From NCBI GenBank assembly GCA_040217175.1, contig JAVJNT010000001.1, positions 372,001 through 436,000 of the forward strand: a stretch of DNA of 64,000 bases, given 5' to 3'. A program made the position numbers and the translations under genes. The number at the start of each line of letters is the position of its first letter. The stretch's first letter is position 1. A model generated the notes under the pieces. It had not been told where the DNA came from and ran no database searches. It saw only the letters and a program-made list of their open reading frames with translations. Of this stretch, positions 34,275 through 41,835 are shown one piece after another. This stretch comes from Phycisphaerales bacterium. GTDB taxonomy: Bacteria; Planctomycetota; Phycisphaerae; Phycisphaerales; UBA1924.

Positions 34275-34395
34275 ATGGTGTGCAGAAACATGGCCCAGTG
34301 GGCATAGTATCCGCAATCAGAATCAAGTTCTGGTGCTTTGGTGGGGCTCTGCGGGCCTAGTCCGCCCCCGTTCGGCGTGCAGGGGACGATTTCAC

Positions 34396-34435
34396 GGCAT
34401 AGGTGACCCGAGAGGCCCCCGCGAGGTGCGGGGGC
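34396..34435 (+). promoter_or_regulatory. GGCATAGGTGACCC motif copy 2 plus hairpin before the head operon
   Basis: GGCATAGGTGACCC at 34396-34409 equals the copy at 18096. Six bases later GCCCCCGC (34415-34422) pairs with GCGGGGGC (34428-34435). The head-tail operon starts with GTG at 34449. The arrangement suggests a late promoter or leader element; the activity is inferred. Confidence 0.45.
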
Positions 34436-34448
34436 ACGCGAGGTTGCC

Positions 34449-34673
34449 GTGCCCGATCCCACCCCCAATCTCGAACAGGCGATCGCCGACAACGCCGCCG
34501 GGCCCGCGAAGGCCTCGGTGGACGGGCAGTCGGTCGAGCAGCACGCGATCCGCGACCAGATCGAGGCGGACCGCTACCTCGAGTCCAAGCGGGCCACGCG
34601 CCGGCGCGGGCTAGGGATCCGGCTGTTCAAGATCGTGGCAGGCGGCACCGGCGGACGGGAGGGCGGATGCTGA
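34449..34673 (+). CDS. Small head-tail joining-like protein (gpW-type position)
   Basis: 74 residues from GTG 34449, Asp/Glu/Ala-rich at the start and basic at the end ('YLESKRATRRRGLGIRLFK'). Its place just before the portal and its size are those of gpW/gpFII-like connector proteins of lambdoid phages, but the sequence alone does not prove that family. It overlaps the portal start by 7 bases. Confidence 0.6.
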   Translation: MPDPTPNLEQAIADNAAGPAKASVDGQSVEQHAIRDQIEADRYLESKRATRRRGLGIRLFKIVAGGTGGREGGC

Positions 34674-36190
34674 AGCGCCTGCTCGCCCCGCTCTCGCGCC
34701 AGGCCGACCCGGTCCGGACCGCCTCGGCGATCATGCCTCAGCGGGCACGGATGGTCCGGGCACGGTTCGACTCGGCCCAGACCACCGCCGACAACCGCCG
34801 ACACTGGGCCGCGGCCGACGGGCTCTCGCCCAACGCGGCCGTCAGCCCCGAGGTGCGGCGCATCCTGCGCAACCGCGCTCGCTACGAGGTGGCGAACAAC
34901 TCCTACGCCAAGGGCATCGTCCTCACGCTGGCCAACGACACCATCGGCACCGGGCCGCGGCTGCAGATGCTCACGCCCGACGCTTCGGTCAACGCCCGCG
35001 TTGAGGAAGCCTTCGAGGCTTGGTCGGCGGCGATCGACCTGCCCGGCAAGCTCCGCAGCATGCGGATGGCCCGGGCCGAGAGCGGCGAGGCGTTCGGCCT
35101 TCTGATCTCCAGCCCCGGGCTCGACACACCCGTCAAACTCGACCTGCGCCTGCTCGAACCCGATCAGGTCTGCACGCCGTGGTTCGGGCGTACGCCCACC
35201 GGTCAGGCGGTGACCGATGTCGACGGCATCGTTTTCGACGCCAGCGGGCTGCCGGTGGCGTACCACGTGCTGCGGCACCACCCCGGCGACGGGGCGTGGC
35301 ATGCCGTTCGAGACCACGACACCTACCCGGCCGCCTCCGTGCTGCACTACTTCCGGCCCGACCGGCCAGGGCAATGGCGCGGCATCCCGGACATCACACC
35401 CGCCCTGCCGCTCTTCGCGCAGCTCCGCCGCTACACGCTGGCGGTGATCGCCGCCGCCGAGACGGCCGCGGACTTCGCGGCGGTGCTCTACACCGATGCA
35501 CCCGCCAACGGCGAGGCCGACCCGCTCGAGCCGATGGACGAGGTCGAACTCGAGAAGCGGATGGCCACCGTGCTGCCCGGCGGCTGGAAGCTCGGGCAGG
35601 TCCACGCCGAGCACCCGTCAACGACCTACGGCGAGTTCAAGCGCGAGATCCTCAACGAGATCGCCCGCTGCCTGAACATGCCCTTCAACGTCGCGGCCGG
35701 GAACAGCTCGGGCTACAACTACGCCTCGGGCCGCCTGGACCACCAGACCTACTTCAAGAGCATCCGCGTCGAGCAGCACCGCCTCCAGCAGACGGTGCTG
35801 GACCGCTTGCTGCGCGCCTGGCTCGACGAGGCCGCGCTGGTCGAGGGGCTGCTGCCCCAGGCGATGCGTGTGCGCGGCGCAGCCACACCACACGTCTGGT
35901 TCTGGGACGGCGTCGAGCACGTCGACCCGGCCAAGGAAGCTAGCGCGCAGGCGACGCGCCTTGCCAACCACACCACAACGCTCGCGCACGAGTTCGCACG
36001 CCAGGGACGCGACTGGGAGGACGAGCTCCGCCAGCGGGCCAAGGAACTGGCCCTCATGCGCGAGCTGGGGCTGCCGGTCACCACCAATGCTGGCGGCCCA
36101 AGCGACACAGCGGGCGAGCCCGCACCCGAAGACACCAACCCCGACACCGACGAGACCGTCACCGACGAAGCCACCAAGGAGGCCGCGTAG
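34667..36190 (+). CDS. Phage portal protein, lambda type
   Basis: 507 residues from ATG 34667, with GGGAGGGCGG upstream. Matches lambda gpB-like portals: 'RRHWAAADGLSPNAAVSPEVRRILRNRARYEVANNSYAKG' opening (key residues WAAADGLS, N, Y-A-K-G), 'LANDTIGTGPRLQM', 'VLHYFRPDRPGQWRGIPDITPAL', and 'LNMPFNVAAGNSSGYNYASG'. The portal forms the dodecameric ring through which DNA enters the capsid. The C-terminal ~40 residues are acidic and probably flexible. Confidence 0.95.
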   Translation: MLKRLLAPLSRQADPVRTASAIMPQRARMVRARFDSAQTTADNRRHWAAADGLSPNAAVSPEVRRILRNRARYEVANNSYAKGIVLTLANDTIGTGPRLQMLTPDASVNARVEEAFEAWSAAIDLPGKLRSMRMARAESGEAFGLLISSPGLDTPVKLDLRLLEPDQVCTPWFGRTPTGQAVTDVDGIVFDASGLPVAYHVLRHHPGDGAWHAVRDHDTYPAASVLHYFRPDRPGQWRGIPDITPALPLFAQLRRYTLAVIAAAETAADFAAVLYTDAPANGEADPLEPMDEVELEKRMATVLPGGWKLGQVHAEHPSTTYGEFKREILNEIARCLNMPFNVAAGNSSGYNYASGRLDHQTYFKSIRVEQHRLQQTVLDRLLRAWLDEAALVEGLLPQAMRVRGAATPHVWFWDGVEHVDPAKEASAQATRLANHTTTLAHEFARQGRDWEDELRQRAKELALMRELGLPVTTNAGGPSDTAGEPAPEDTNPDTDETVTDEATKEAA

Positions 36191-36192
36191 CG

Positions 36193-38199
36193 ATGTCACA
36201 CCACCGCATGATCCAGGCGTCCGCTGCTCCCGCGCAGCCCACTGCCCTTGCTCACCTGAACCCCGGCTCGCACCCCAAGACGCTGGCGCTCACCGCGCAG
36301 GCGGAGTTCGAGATCGAGGGTGCTGAAGCCGCTGATAGTGCTTCGGCTCCCCTGCCGCGGTTCCGGATGATGGCCTACAGCGGCGGGCCGATGCGCGTCG
36401 CCGGCTGGCGGCACCCGGTCGTGATCGACCTGGCCGGACTGGCGATCCCCTCGCCGTCGCGGCCGATCCGGTTCGGGCACGACGCGACGGCGGGCGTCGG
36501 GCACACCGACCAGGTGATGGTCGAAGACGGTCGGCTGGTGGCGACGGGGATGATCTCCCGCGACACGCCCGCGGCCCGCGAGGTCGTGGTCTCAGCGCGC
36601 AACGGCTTCCCCTGGCAGGCGTCGGTGGGCGCGAGCGTCGAGGCGTTCGAGTTCCTCCGCGAGAACCAGACCGCGACGGTCAACGGCCGCGAGGTCGCCG
36701 GCCCCTTGAACATCGTGCGCAAGTCCACGCTCGGCGAGATCAGCTTCGTCGACCTCGGGGCTGACGGCTCGACCTCGGCGACCATCGCCGCGGGCGCTGC
36801 CGCAGGGGACGATGCATCCGATCCCGTCCAGGGCGCGGGCAATCCTGCGCCCGAAGCGAACCAACCCGCGATCACCGACCCGGTGCAGGCCATGCGGCAG
36901 CAAATCGCCGCCGAGAGCGAGCGGATCGCCGCCGTGCGACGCCTGTGCGCGGGCCAGCATCCGGAAATCGAGGCCCGCTCGATCCGCGAGGGCTGGGACG
37001 CGACCAAGACCGAGCTGGAGGTCCTGCGGGCCAGCCGGCCCAAGGCCCCTGCCATCCACGCCCCCGCCGCGCCAGCGGTGAACCAGCGGGTACTCGAAGC
37101 CGCGTGCGTTCTCTCTGGTCGTCTGACCACCCCGGAGCGTCACTGCGCCGAGCAGGATCTGGAAGCCGCGACGCGGGCCTTTGGGCAGTCGATCGGGCTC
37201 CAGGAACTGCTGCTCCACGCCGCGTGGGCCAACGGCTACACCGGCCGGACCTTCCGCGACTGGCACGGCGTGATGGACGCGGCCTTCGGACGCGGGATCG
37301 AGGCATCCAACAGCACGATCAGCATCGGCGGCATCCTCTCGAACGTCGCCAACAAGTTCCTGCTCGAAGGCTTCTTCAGCGTCGAGCGCACCTGGCGGAA
37401 CATCACCGCCGTGCGCAGCGTGACGGACTTCAAGGCCGTCACCAGCTACCGCCTGACGGGCAACGACCAGTACGAGCGCATCGCGCCCGGCGGCGAGATC
37501 AAGCACGGCACCCTGGGCGAGGAGACCTACACCAACCGGGCCGAGACGTACGGCCTCATGCTGTCGATCGATCGCACCGACATCATCAACGACGATCTGG
37601 GCGCGATCACCAGCGTGCCCCGCAAGCTCGGAGCGGGTTCGGGCAAGACCATCAACGACATCTTCTGGAAGACCTTCCTGGCCAGCTCGGGCTTCTACAC
37701 GGCGGGCAACAACAACTACCTCGCCGGCGCGGACACCGCCCTGTCGATCGACGGGCTGACCAAGGCCGAGGTCGCCTTCATGGACCAGGTGGATTCCGAC
37801 GGCAAGCCGCTGGGGGTGATGCCGCAGGTGCTGCTGGTGCCCACAGCGCTGTCGGCGCTGGGCAGCCAGCTCTTCAAGAGCATGGAACTGCGTGACAACA
37901 CCTCGAGCGCCAAGTACCCGGTGACCAACCCGCACCAGGGCAAGTTCCGCGTCGAGGTCAGCCGCTACCTGGGCAACGCGGCCTACCCGGGCCAATCGAG
38001 CAAAGCCTGGTACATGCTCGCTTCACCGGCGGACCTGCCGGTCATCGAGGTGGCGTTCCTCAACGGACAAGAGGCCCCGACCATCGAGACCGCCGAGCAG
38101 AGCTTCAACCGGCTGGGGATCCAGATGCGCGGCTACCACGACTTCGGCGTGGCGCTGCAGGACCCGCGTGGCGGCGTGAAGAGCAAGGGTGAGGCATGA
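36193..38199 (+). CDS. Prohead protease fused to major capsid protein
   Basis: 668 residues. Residues ~55-200 look like a prohead maturation protease ('IRFGHDATAGVGHTDQV', 'GFPWQASVGASVEAFEF', 'LGEISFVDLGADG'). A charged, Ala/Gln-rich linker (about 215-300) could act as scaffold. The remainder is a major capsid protein of the Mu gpT / HK97-like kind ('LSNVANKFLLEGFFSVERTWRNI', 'MLSIDRTDIINDDLGAI', 'QVLLVPTALS'). Protease-capsid fusions are known in a few phages; the polyprotein would self-cleave during head maturation. Stop overlaps the next ATG. Confidence 0.85.
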   Translation: MSHHRMIQASAAPAQPTALAHLNPGSHPKTLALTAQAEFEIEGAEAADSASAPLPRFRMMAYSGGPMRVAGWRHPVVIDLAGLAIPSPSRPIRFGHDATAGVGHTDQVMVEDGRLVATGMISRDTPAAREVVVSARNGFPWQASVGASVEAFEFLRENQTATVNGREVAGPLNIVRKSTLGEISFVDLGADGSTSATIAAGAAAGDDASDPVQGAGNPAPEANQPAITDPVQAMRQQIAAESERIAAVRRLCAGQHPEIEARSIREGWDATKTELEVLRASRPKAPAIHAPAAPAVNQRVLEAACVLSGRLTTPERHCAEQDLEAATRAFGQSIGLQELLLHAAWANGYTGRTFRDWHGVMDAAFGRGIEASNSTISIGGILSNVANKFLLEGFFSVERTWRNITAVRSVTDFKAVTSYRLTGNDQYERIAPGGEIKHGTLGEETYTNRAETYGLMLSIDRTDIINDDLGAITSVPRKLGAGSGKTINDIFWKTFLASSGFYTAGNNNYLAGADTALSIDGLTKAEVAFMDQVDSDGKPLGVMPQVLLVPTALSALGSQLFKSMELRDNTSSAKYPVTNPHQGKFRVEVSRYLGNAAYPGQSSKAWYMLASPADLPVIEVAFLNGQEAPTIETAEQSFNRLGIQMRGYHDFGVALQDPRGGVKSKGEA

Positions 38200-38603
38200 C
38201 TCAGTTCGGCGGCGGCGGGTTCGACCCTGTCGACCCCGGTGACACAGGCAACGGCAACGGAGGCATAGCGATGGCAACCACATTCGTACAGCAGGGCGCG
38301 GCGATCGACTACACGCCGGGGGCAGACACGCCCGCGGGCACGGTCGTTGTGCAGGGCGATCTGGTCGGGGTCACCCGGGTGGATCTCAAGGCGGGCCAGC
38401 TCGGGGCGCTGGCGGTCGAGGGGGTCTTCGACTTCCCCAAGGCGACCACCGCGGGCACGGGCTTCACCGCCGGGCAGCTCGCCTACTGGGACAACACCAA
38501 CGACGTGGCGACCAAGACCGCGACGGGCAACAAGCTCATCGGCAAGGCGGTGCGGGCCGCGGCGGAAGCCGACGCGACCGTCCGCATCCGGCTGTCGCAG
38601 TAA
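38196..38603 (+). CDS. Capsid decoration protein, DUF2190 type
   Basis: 135 residues. After a Gly/Asp-rich leader the ~110-residue body has the DUF2190 pattern: 'TFVQQGAAIDYTPGADTPAGTVV', 'VGVTRVDLKAGQLGALAVEG', 'AYWDNTNDVATKTATGNKLIGKA'. Such proteins cement the capsid surface, often as trimers. An internal ATG at 38271 (after GGAGGCATAGCG) could be the real start, giving about 110 residues. Confidence 0.8.
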   Translation: MTQFGGGGFDPVDPGDTGNGNGGIAMATTFVQQGAAIDYTPGADTPAGTVVVQGDLVGVTRVDLKAGQLGALAVEGVFDFPKATTAGTGFTAGQLAYWDNTNDVATKTATGNKLIGKAVRAAAEADATVRIRLSQ

Positions 38604-38630
38604 CCGGCCGCATCGATCGGAGGCTGAACC

Positions 38631-39017
38631 GTGGCGGACCTGCTCGAACAAGGCGCATCGTTCCTCGATACCCAGCGGCACGCGCACATGACGCGCCAGG
38701 TGGTGTACCAGCGGGGCGCTGCGCAGGTCGAGGTGAGCGCCACCATCGGCCGCACGGAGTTCGAGCAGGCCGACGAGGCCGGGCTCATCCACCGGATCGA
38801 GTCGCGGGACTTCCTTGTCCGCATGGCTGATCTGGATCTGGGTGATGGCCCCGCCTTGCCCAAGGCCGGCGACCGCGTCCGCGAGACCGTCGGTTCATCC
38901 GTGTTCGTCTATGAGGTCAACGCGCCCCGGGGTCAGCCGCCGTGGCGGTACAGCGACCCGTACCGCAAGGCGCTCCGCATCCACACCAAGCACATCGCCA
39001 CCGAGGACCTTTCGTGA
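38631..39017 (+). CDS. Head-tail connector-like protein
   Basis: 128 residues from GTG 38631 with GGAGG upstream. 'ASFLDTQRHAHMTRQVVYQRGAAQVEVSATIG' and 'DFLVRMADLDLG' followed by 'PKAGDRVRETVGSSVFVYEV' suggest an all-beta connector of the gpFII/Mu-like 'completion' kind. Order between decoration and tail terminator supports this. Assignment is by context and pattern. Confidence 0.7.
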   Translation: MADLLEQGASFLDTQRHAHMTRQVVYQRGAAQVEVSATIGRTEFEQADEAGLIHRIESRDFLVRMADLDLGDGPALPKAGDRVRETVGSSVFVYEVNAPRGQPPWRYSDPYRKALRIHTKHIATEDLS

Positions 39018-39286
39018 CCAGTGTTCCCACCAACGGACATCCCGCCAGGCCCACGCCCCCGCCGAGCGCTGGACACCGCTGGGCCGCGATCGCGCTGACC
39101 GTGGGCATGGCCGCGCTCGCCGTCACCGTCCAGTGGGGCGTGGTCACCACCAAGCTCGACCACGTCGAGCGGCGGCTCGATGAGCTCATCGTCGAGGCCC
39201 GGTCGCTGCGGGCCGAGTACCAGGCGATCGAACGCCGGGTGTCCTACCTCGAAGGCCGCTTCATCGGAGGCGCAAAGGGGCCATGA
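39014..39286 (+). CDS. Membrane protein with coiled coil, holin- or spanin-like shape
   Basis: 90 residues from GTG 39014, overlapping the previous stop. Pro-rich N-terminus, one membrane segment ('WAAIALTVGMAALAVTVQWG') and a C-terminal coiled coil ('LDHVERRLDELIVEARSLRAEYQAIERRV', key heptad L/V/I). The shape fits a phage inner-membrane lysis or injection protein, but its place among connectors is unusual for lysis genes. Function unproven. Confidence 0.55.
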   Translation: MTSVPTNGHPARPTPPPSAGHRWAAIALTVGMAALAVTVQWGVVTTKLDHVERRLDELIVEARSLRAEYQAIERRVSYLEGRFIGGAKGP

Positions 39287-39726
39287 GCACGATCAGCACC
39301 CTCGCCGACGCGGTTGCCGAGCACATCAACGCGGGCACCTACGCCCAGCCGGTGTCGGCCGTCCGCACCTACCAGCCCGCGTTCACGCTCGAGGAACTGA
39401 GCGAGCTGCGGGTATCAGTGGTGCCGAGGACGACCACCGTCTCGGCCGCGAGCCGCGAGAGCAGCACCTACGAGCATGTGCTCGATGTGGGCGTGCAGAA
39501 GAAGCTGCCGGCCCCCTCTGAAGACGGGAACGAGCAGGCCGCGATCGACGAGCTGCTCGAACTCACTGAGGCCATCGGCGACCGCCTGCGGCACACGCGA
39601 CTGGCGGGCTCCCCCGAAGCGGCGTGGGCTGGCCTTGCGCACGAGCCGGTCGTCTCCAGCGAGAGCCTTGAGCAGCACCGCGTATTCACCAGTGTTCTGA
39701 GCGTCACCTACCGGGTGAGGAGGTAA
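39283..39726 (+). CDS. Tail completion / tail terminator-like protein
   Basis: 147 residues; ATG overlaps the previous stop. 'LADAVAEHINAGTYAQPVSAVRTYQPAFTLEEL' then 'VSVVPRTTTVSAASRESSTYEHVLDVGVQKK' and a late 'VFTSVLSVTYRVRR' strand match the general pattern of phage tail completion proteins that cap the tail tube. Exact family not certain. Confidence 0.75.
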   Translation: MSTISTLADAVAEHINAGTYAQPVSAVRTYQPAFTLEELSELRVSVVPRTTTVSAASRESSTYEHVLDVGVQKKLPAPSEDGNEQAAIDELLELTEAIGDRLRHTRLAGSPEAAWAGLAHEPVVSSESLEQHRVFTSVLSVTYRVRR

Positions 39727-39729
39727 CCG

Positions 39730-40158
39730 ATGGCAATCAAGCTCGGCATGGAGGCCAAGCTGCTCTACCTGGTCGGCGGCCAGGGCGGGGCCGGCACGTG
39801 GACGGCGATGGACAACGTTCGGGACGTGACCCTCAGCCTGGAAGCGGGCGAGGCCGATGTGACCACCCGCGCCAACGCGGGCTGGCGCGCCACGGTCGCC
39901 ACGCTCAAGGAGGCAAGCGTCGAGTGGGAGATGGTCTGGGACACCGCCGACGCGGGGTTCGGAGCCATCAAGGACGCGTTCTTCAACAACGACTTGATCG
40001 GGCTGCAGATCCTCGACGAGGCCGACGGCCAGGGGCTGCAGGCGGACTTCTCGATCACGAACTTCAGCCGCAACGAGGCGCTCGAGGAAGCCATCACCGT
40101 CTCGGTGACGGCCAAGGTGACCTACTCGGACACGGCTCCGAGCTGGATCGGCGGATAA
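39730..40158 (+). CDS. Major tail tube protein
   Basis: 142 residues. 'WTAMDNVRDVTLSLEAGEADVTTRANAGWRATVATLKEASVEWEMVWDT' region (key residues D-V-T, N-A-G-W-R, V-E-W-E) and 'ADFSITNFSRNEALEEAITVSVTAKVTYS' are typical of siphovirus tail tube subunits. The protein polymerises around the tape measure. It is followed by the chaperone pair, as in other siphoviruses. Confidence 0.8.
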   Translation: MAIKLGMEAKLLYLVGGQGGAGTWTAMDNVRDVTLSLEAGEADVTTRANAGWRATVATLKEASVEWEMVWDTADAGFGAIKDAFFNNDLIGLQILDEADGQGLQADFSITNFSRNEALEEAITVSVTAKVTYSDTAPSWIGG

Positions 40159-40174
40159 CGGATCGGAGGCATCG

Positions 40175-40693
40175 ATGCGCACGTTCAAGGACAACCAGGG
40201 CCGCGAGTGGACCGTCGAGATCACCGTCGCGGCGATCAAGCGCGTGCGAGGGCTCGCAGGCGTTGACCTCATGGAGGTGCTCGAAGGGTCAAACGGGCTC
40301 ATCGAGAGGCTCGTGCGCGATCCAGTACTCCTGTGCGACGTGATCTACGCCGCGTGCAAGCCGAAGGCGGATGAGCGTCAGGTCAGCGACGAGGCGTTTG
40401 GCGCGTCGATGGCCGGGGACGCGATCGAGCACGCGACGGCGGCCCTCCTGGAGGAACTGGTGGATTTCTGCCCGAGCCCGAGGGACCGGGCCAACCTCGG
40501 GCGGGTGCTCATGGCCACACGCGAGGTGATGGACAAGGCCCGGGACGTGGTGGAACGCCGGATCGACGAACTGATCGACGGCGGGGCGCTGGAGCGGGCG
40601 GTGCTGGAAGCGGTGCCGCCCACGGTCGAGGCGGCGGCTGGCGGCTCGTCTGGCAGTGCGCCGGCATCCTCGGCATCGATCCAGCCCCCCTGA
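40175..40693 (+). CDS. Tail assembly chaperone, first frame
   Basis: 172 residues. The body is helical ('EWTVEITVAAIKRVRGLAGVDLMEVL', 'AATLLEELVDFCPSPRDRANL' like spacing), and the last ~30 residues are a Ser/Ala/Pro-rich tail that is probably not the native end. In the -1 frame the DNA stays open across the stop and encodes a conserved tail-chaperone continuation. The arrangement equals lambda gpG/gpGT. Confidence 0.75.
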   Translation: MRTFKDNQGREWTVEITVAAIKRVRGLAGVDLMEVLEGSNGLIERLVRDPVLLCDVIYAACKPKADERQVSDEAFGASMAGDAIEHATAALLEELVDFCPSPRDRANLGRVLMATREVMDKARDVVERRIDELIDGGALERAVLEAVPPTVEAAAGGSSGSAPASSASIQPP

Positions 40694-40944
40694 CGCTGCG
40701 CGAGCTGGTCGCGATGGCCGAGGCCCGGCAGCGCGACGAGTGGAGTCGGACGAGTTCGGTCATGGCGCTGGTGGCCAACACCCAGCGCAATCCCAAGAAG
40801 ACCCGCCCGTTTCGGCCCGGCGACTTCGACCCGTTCGCCCGGGCCGCTGACAAGCGAGCGAAGGTCATCCCGGCCCCCGTGTCGGTGCTCAAGGACGTGT
40901 TCATCAGGAACCAGAAGCAGCAAGGAGGCACACGTGAAGATTGA
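40621..40944 (+). CDS. Tail assembly chaperone, second (frameshifted) frame
   Basis: In the -1 frame relative to the first gene the sequence reads 'WRLVWQCAGILGIDPAPL', 'TLRELVAMAEARQRDEWSRT', 'VMALVANTQRNPKKTRPFRP', a pattern seen in many phage tail-assembly proteins. The first ATG (40714) lies inside this conserved stretch, so it is probably made by ribosomal frameshifting between about 40600 and 40690. The exact slip site was not identified; coordinates give the conserved part only. Confidence 0.7.
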   Translation, partial: HGRGGGWRLVWQCAGILGIDPAPLTLRELVAMAEARQRDEWSRTSSVMALVANTQRNPKKTRPFRPGDFDPFARAADKRAKVIPAPVSVLKDVFIRNQKQQGGTRED

Positions 40945-41398
40945 TCCCAAGCATCTGGCCTTCGGCTTCGGCGTGGTGATGCTTTCGCTCGGGCTCGGCG
41001 CGTGCGCCGGCTTTGACCTGGGCGACGTCGTCAAGGTCAAGACGCCGAGCGGCATCCAGCAGACCCGCGGCCTGCCGCGCACCACCACGCTCAACGAGGC
41101 CGAGGCCGAGTACCGGGCCTGGTTCGAGGACACCCAGCGGGTCGGGGCCCTGTGGAAGGCGTCGATCGAACGCGGCGGCGAGATCCGTGGCCTCTTGGGG
41201 CAGATCACCCTCTCGGCCCTCGACGACTTCGGCCCCACGCTCGCGGGCGTGCCCATTGCGGGCCCGGCTCTGCCGGCGCTGACTGGTCTGGCGGGACTGT
41301 TCATCGGCGCAGGGCGACTCCGCAAGGAGAAGGAGGCGTCGTTCAACAAGGGACTGAAGGAAGGCCGCGTGGTGCAAAGCGGAGGATCGCCCGCGTGA
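40934..41398 (+). CDS. Phage lipoprotein, unknown
   Basis: 154 residues from GTG 40934 with AAGGAGG upstream. A signal peptide ends in lipobox 'LGLGAC' (Cys near residue 24), so the product is anchored in a membrane. A helical middle and a Gly/Ala/Pro-rich hydrophobic stretch near 115-135 ('GPTLAGVPIAGPALPALTGL') follow. It could be an outer-membrane spanin or a superinfection-exclusion lipoprotein; neither is proven. Confidence 0.65.
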   Translation: MKIDPKHLAFGFGVVMLSLGLGACAGFDLGDVVKVKTPSGIQQTRGLPRTTTLNEAEAEYRAWFEDTQRVGALWKASIERGGEIRGLLGQITLSALDDFGPTLAGVPIAGPALPALTGLAGLFIGAGRLRKEKEASFNKGLKEGRVVQSGGSPA

Positions 41399-41835
41399 TC
41401 ACCATGAGGATCAAGGATGTGTTCTTCGACCGGCCCGCGGTGAAGCGGTCGGTGGACGCCGCGAAGCGCCGGGTGCTGAGCAAGGGCGGCGCGTTCATCC
41501 GCACCGCCGCCCGGACCAGCATCCGCAAGCGCAAGGGTTCGGCCCCGCCCGGCAAGCCGCCGCACTCGCACGAGGGCTCGCTGCGGCGGCTGATCCTCTT
41601 CGGCTACGACCGTCGGTCCGACAGCGTGGTGGTCGGCCCGGTGGGCTTCAAGAAGAGCGTTGCGCCGCGAGCACTCGAGCACGGTGGCGCGACCGTCGTC
41701 GTCTCACGCCGACGCGGTCGGCTGCTGAGCCGGAAGGTCAAGATCGCCGCCCGTCCCTACATGGCCCCGGCGCTCGAACGCGAGCGCCCGAAACTGCCGG
41801 TGCTATGGCGCAACAGCGTGCGGAGGGGGTCCTAG
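41395..41835 (+). CDS. HK97 gp10-like tail component
   Basis: 146 residues from GTG 41395 (GGAGG upstream), or ATG 41404. 'VDAAKRRVLSKGGAFIRTAARTSIRKRKGSAPPGKPPHSHEG' (key: Lys-rich, 'APPGKPPHSH') and 'KSVAPRALEHGG' plus 'IAARPYMAPALERERPKL' match minor tail/connector proteins of the gp10 kind. It lies right before the tape measure gene, later than usual. Confidence 0.75.
   Translation: MITMRIKDVFFDRPAVKRSVDAAKRRVLSKGGAFIRTAARTSIRKRKGSAPPGKPPHSHEGSLRRLILFGYDRRSDSVVVGPVGFKKSVAPRALEHGGATVVVSRRRGRLLSRKVKIAARPYMAPALERERPKLPVLWRNSVRRGS

Larger units (their letters stand above)
34206..34327. repeat. Two 47-bp direct repeats upstream of abiEi
   Basis: Copy A is 34206-34252 and copy B 34281-34327, with start-to-start spacing of 75 bases. 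Both share AAAC-TGGCCCA and end in GCAATCAGAATCAAG. Copy A carries the working -10; copy B lacks it. They flank the palindrome at 34247-34274. Confidence 0.75.

Noticed and set aside
33393-34492. Longer antitoxin reading frame starting at 34492
   Set aside because: The extension translates the promoter, operator palindrome and repeats; ATG 34192 has the promoter at the right distance.
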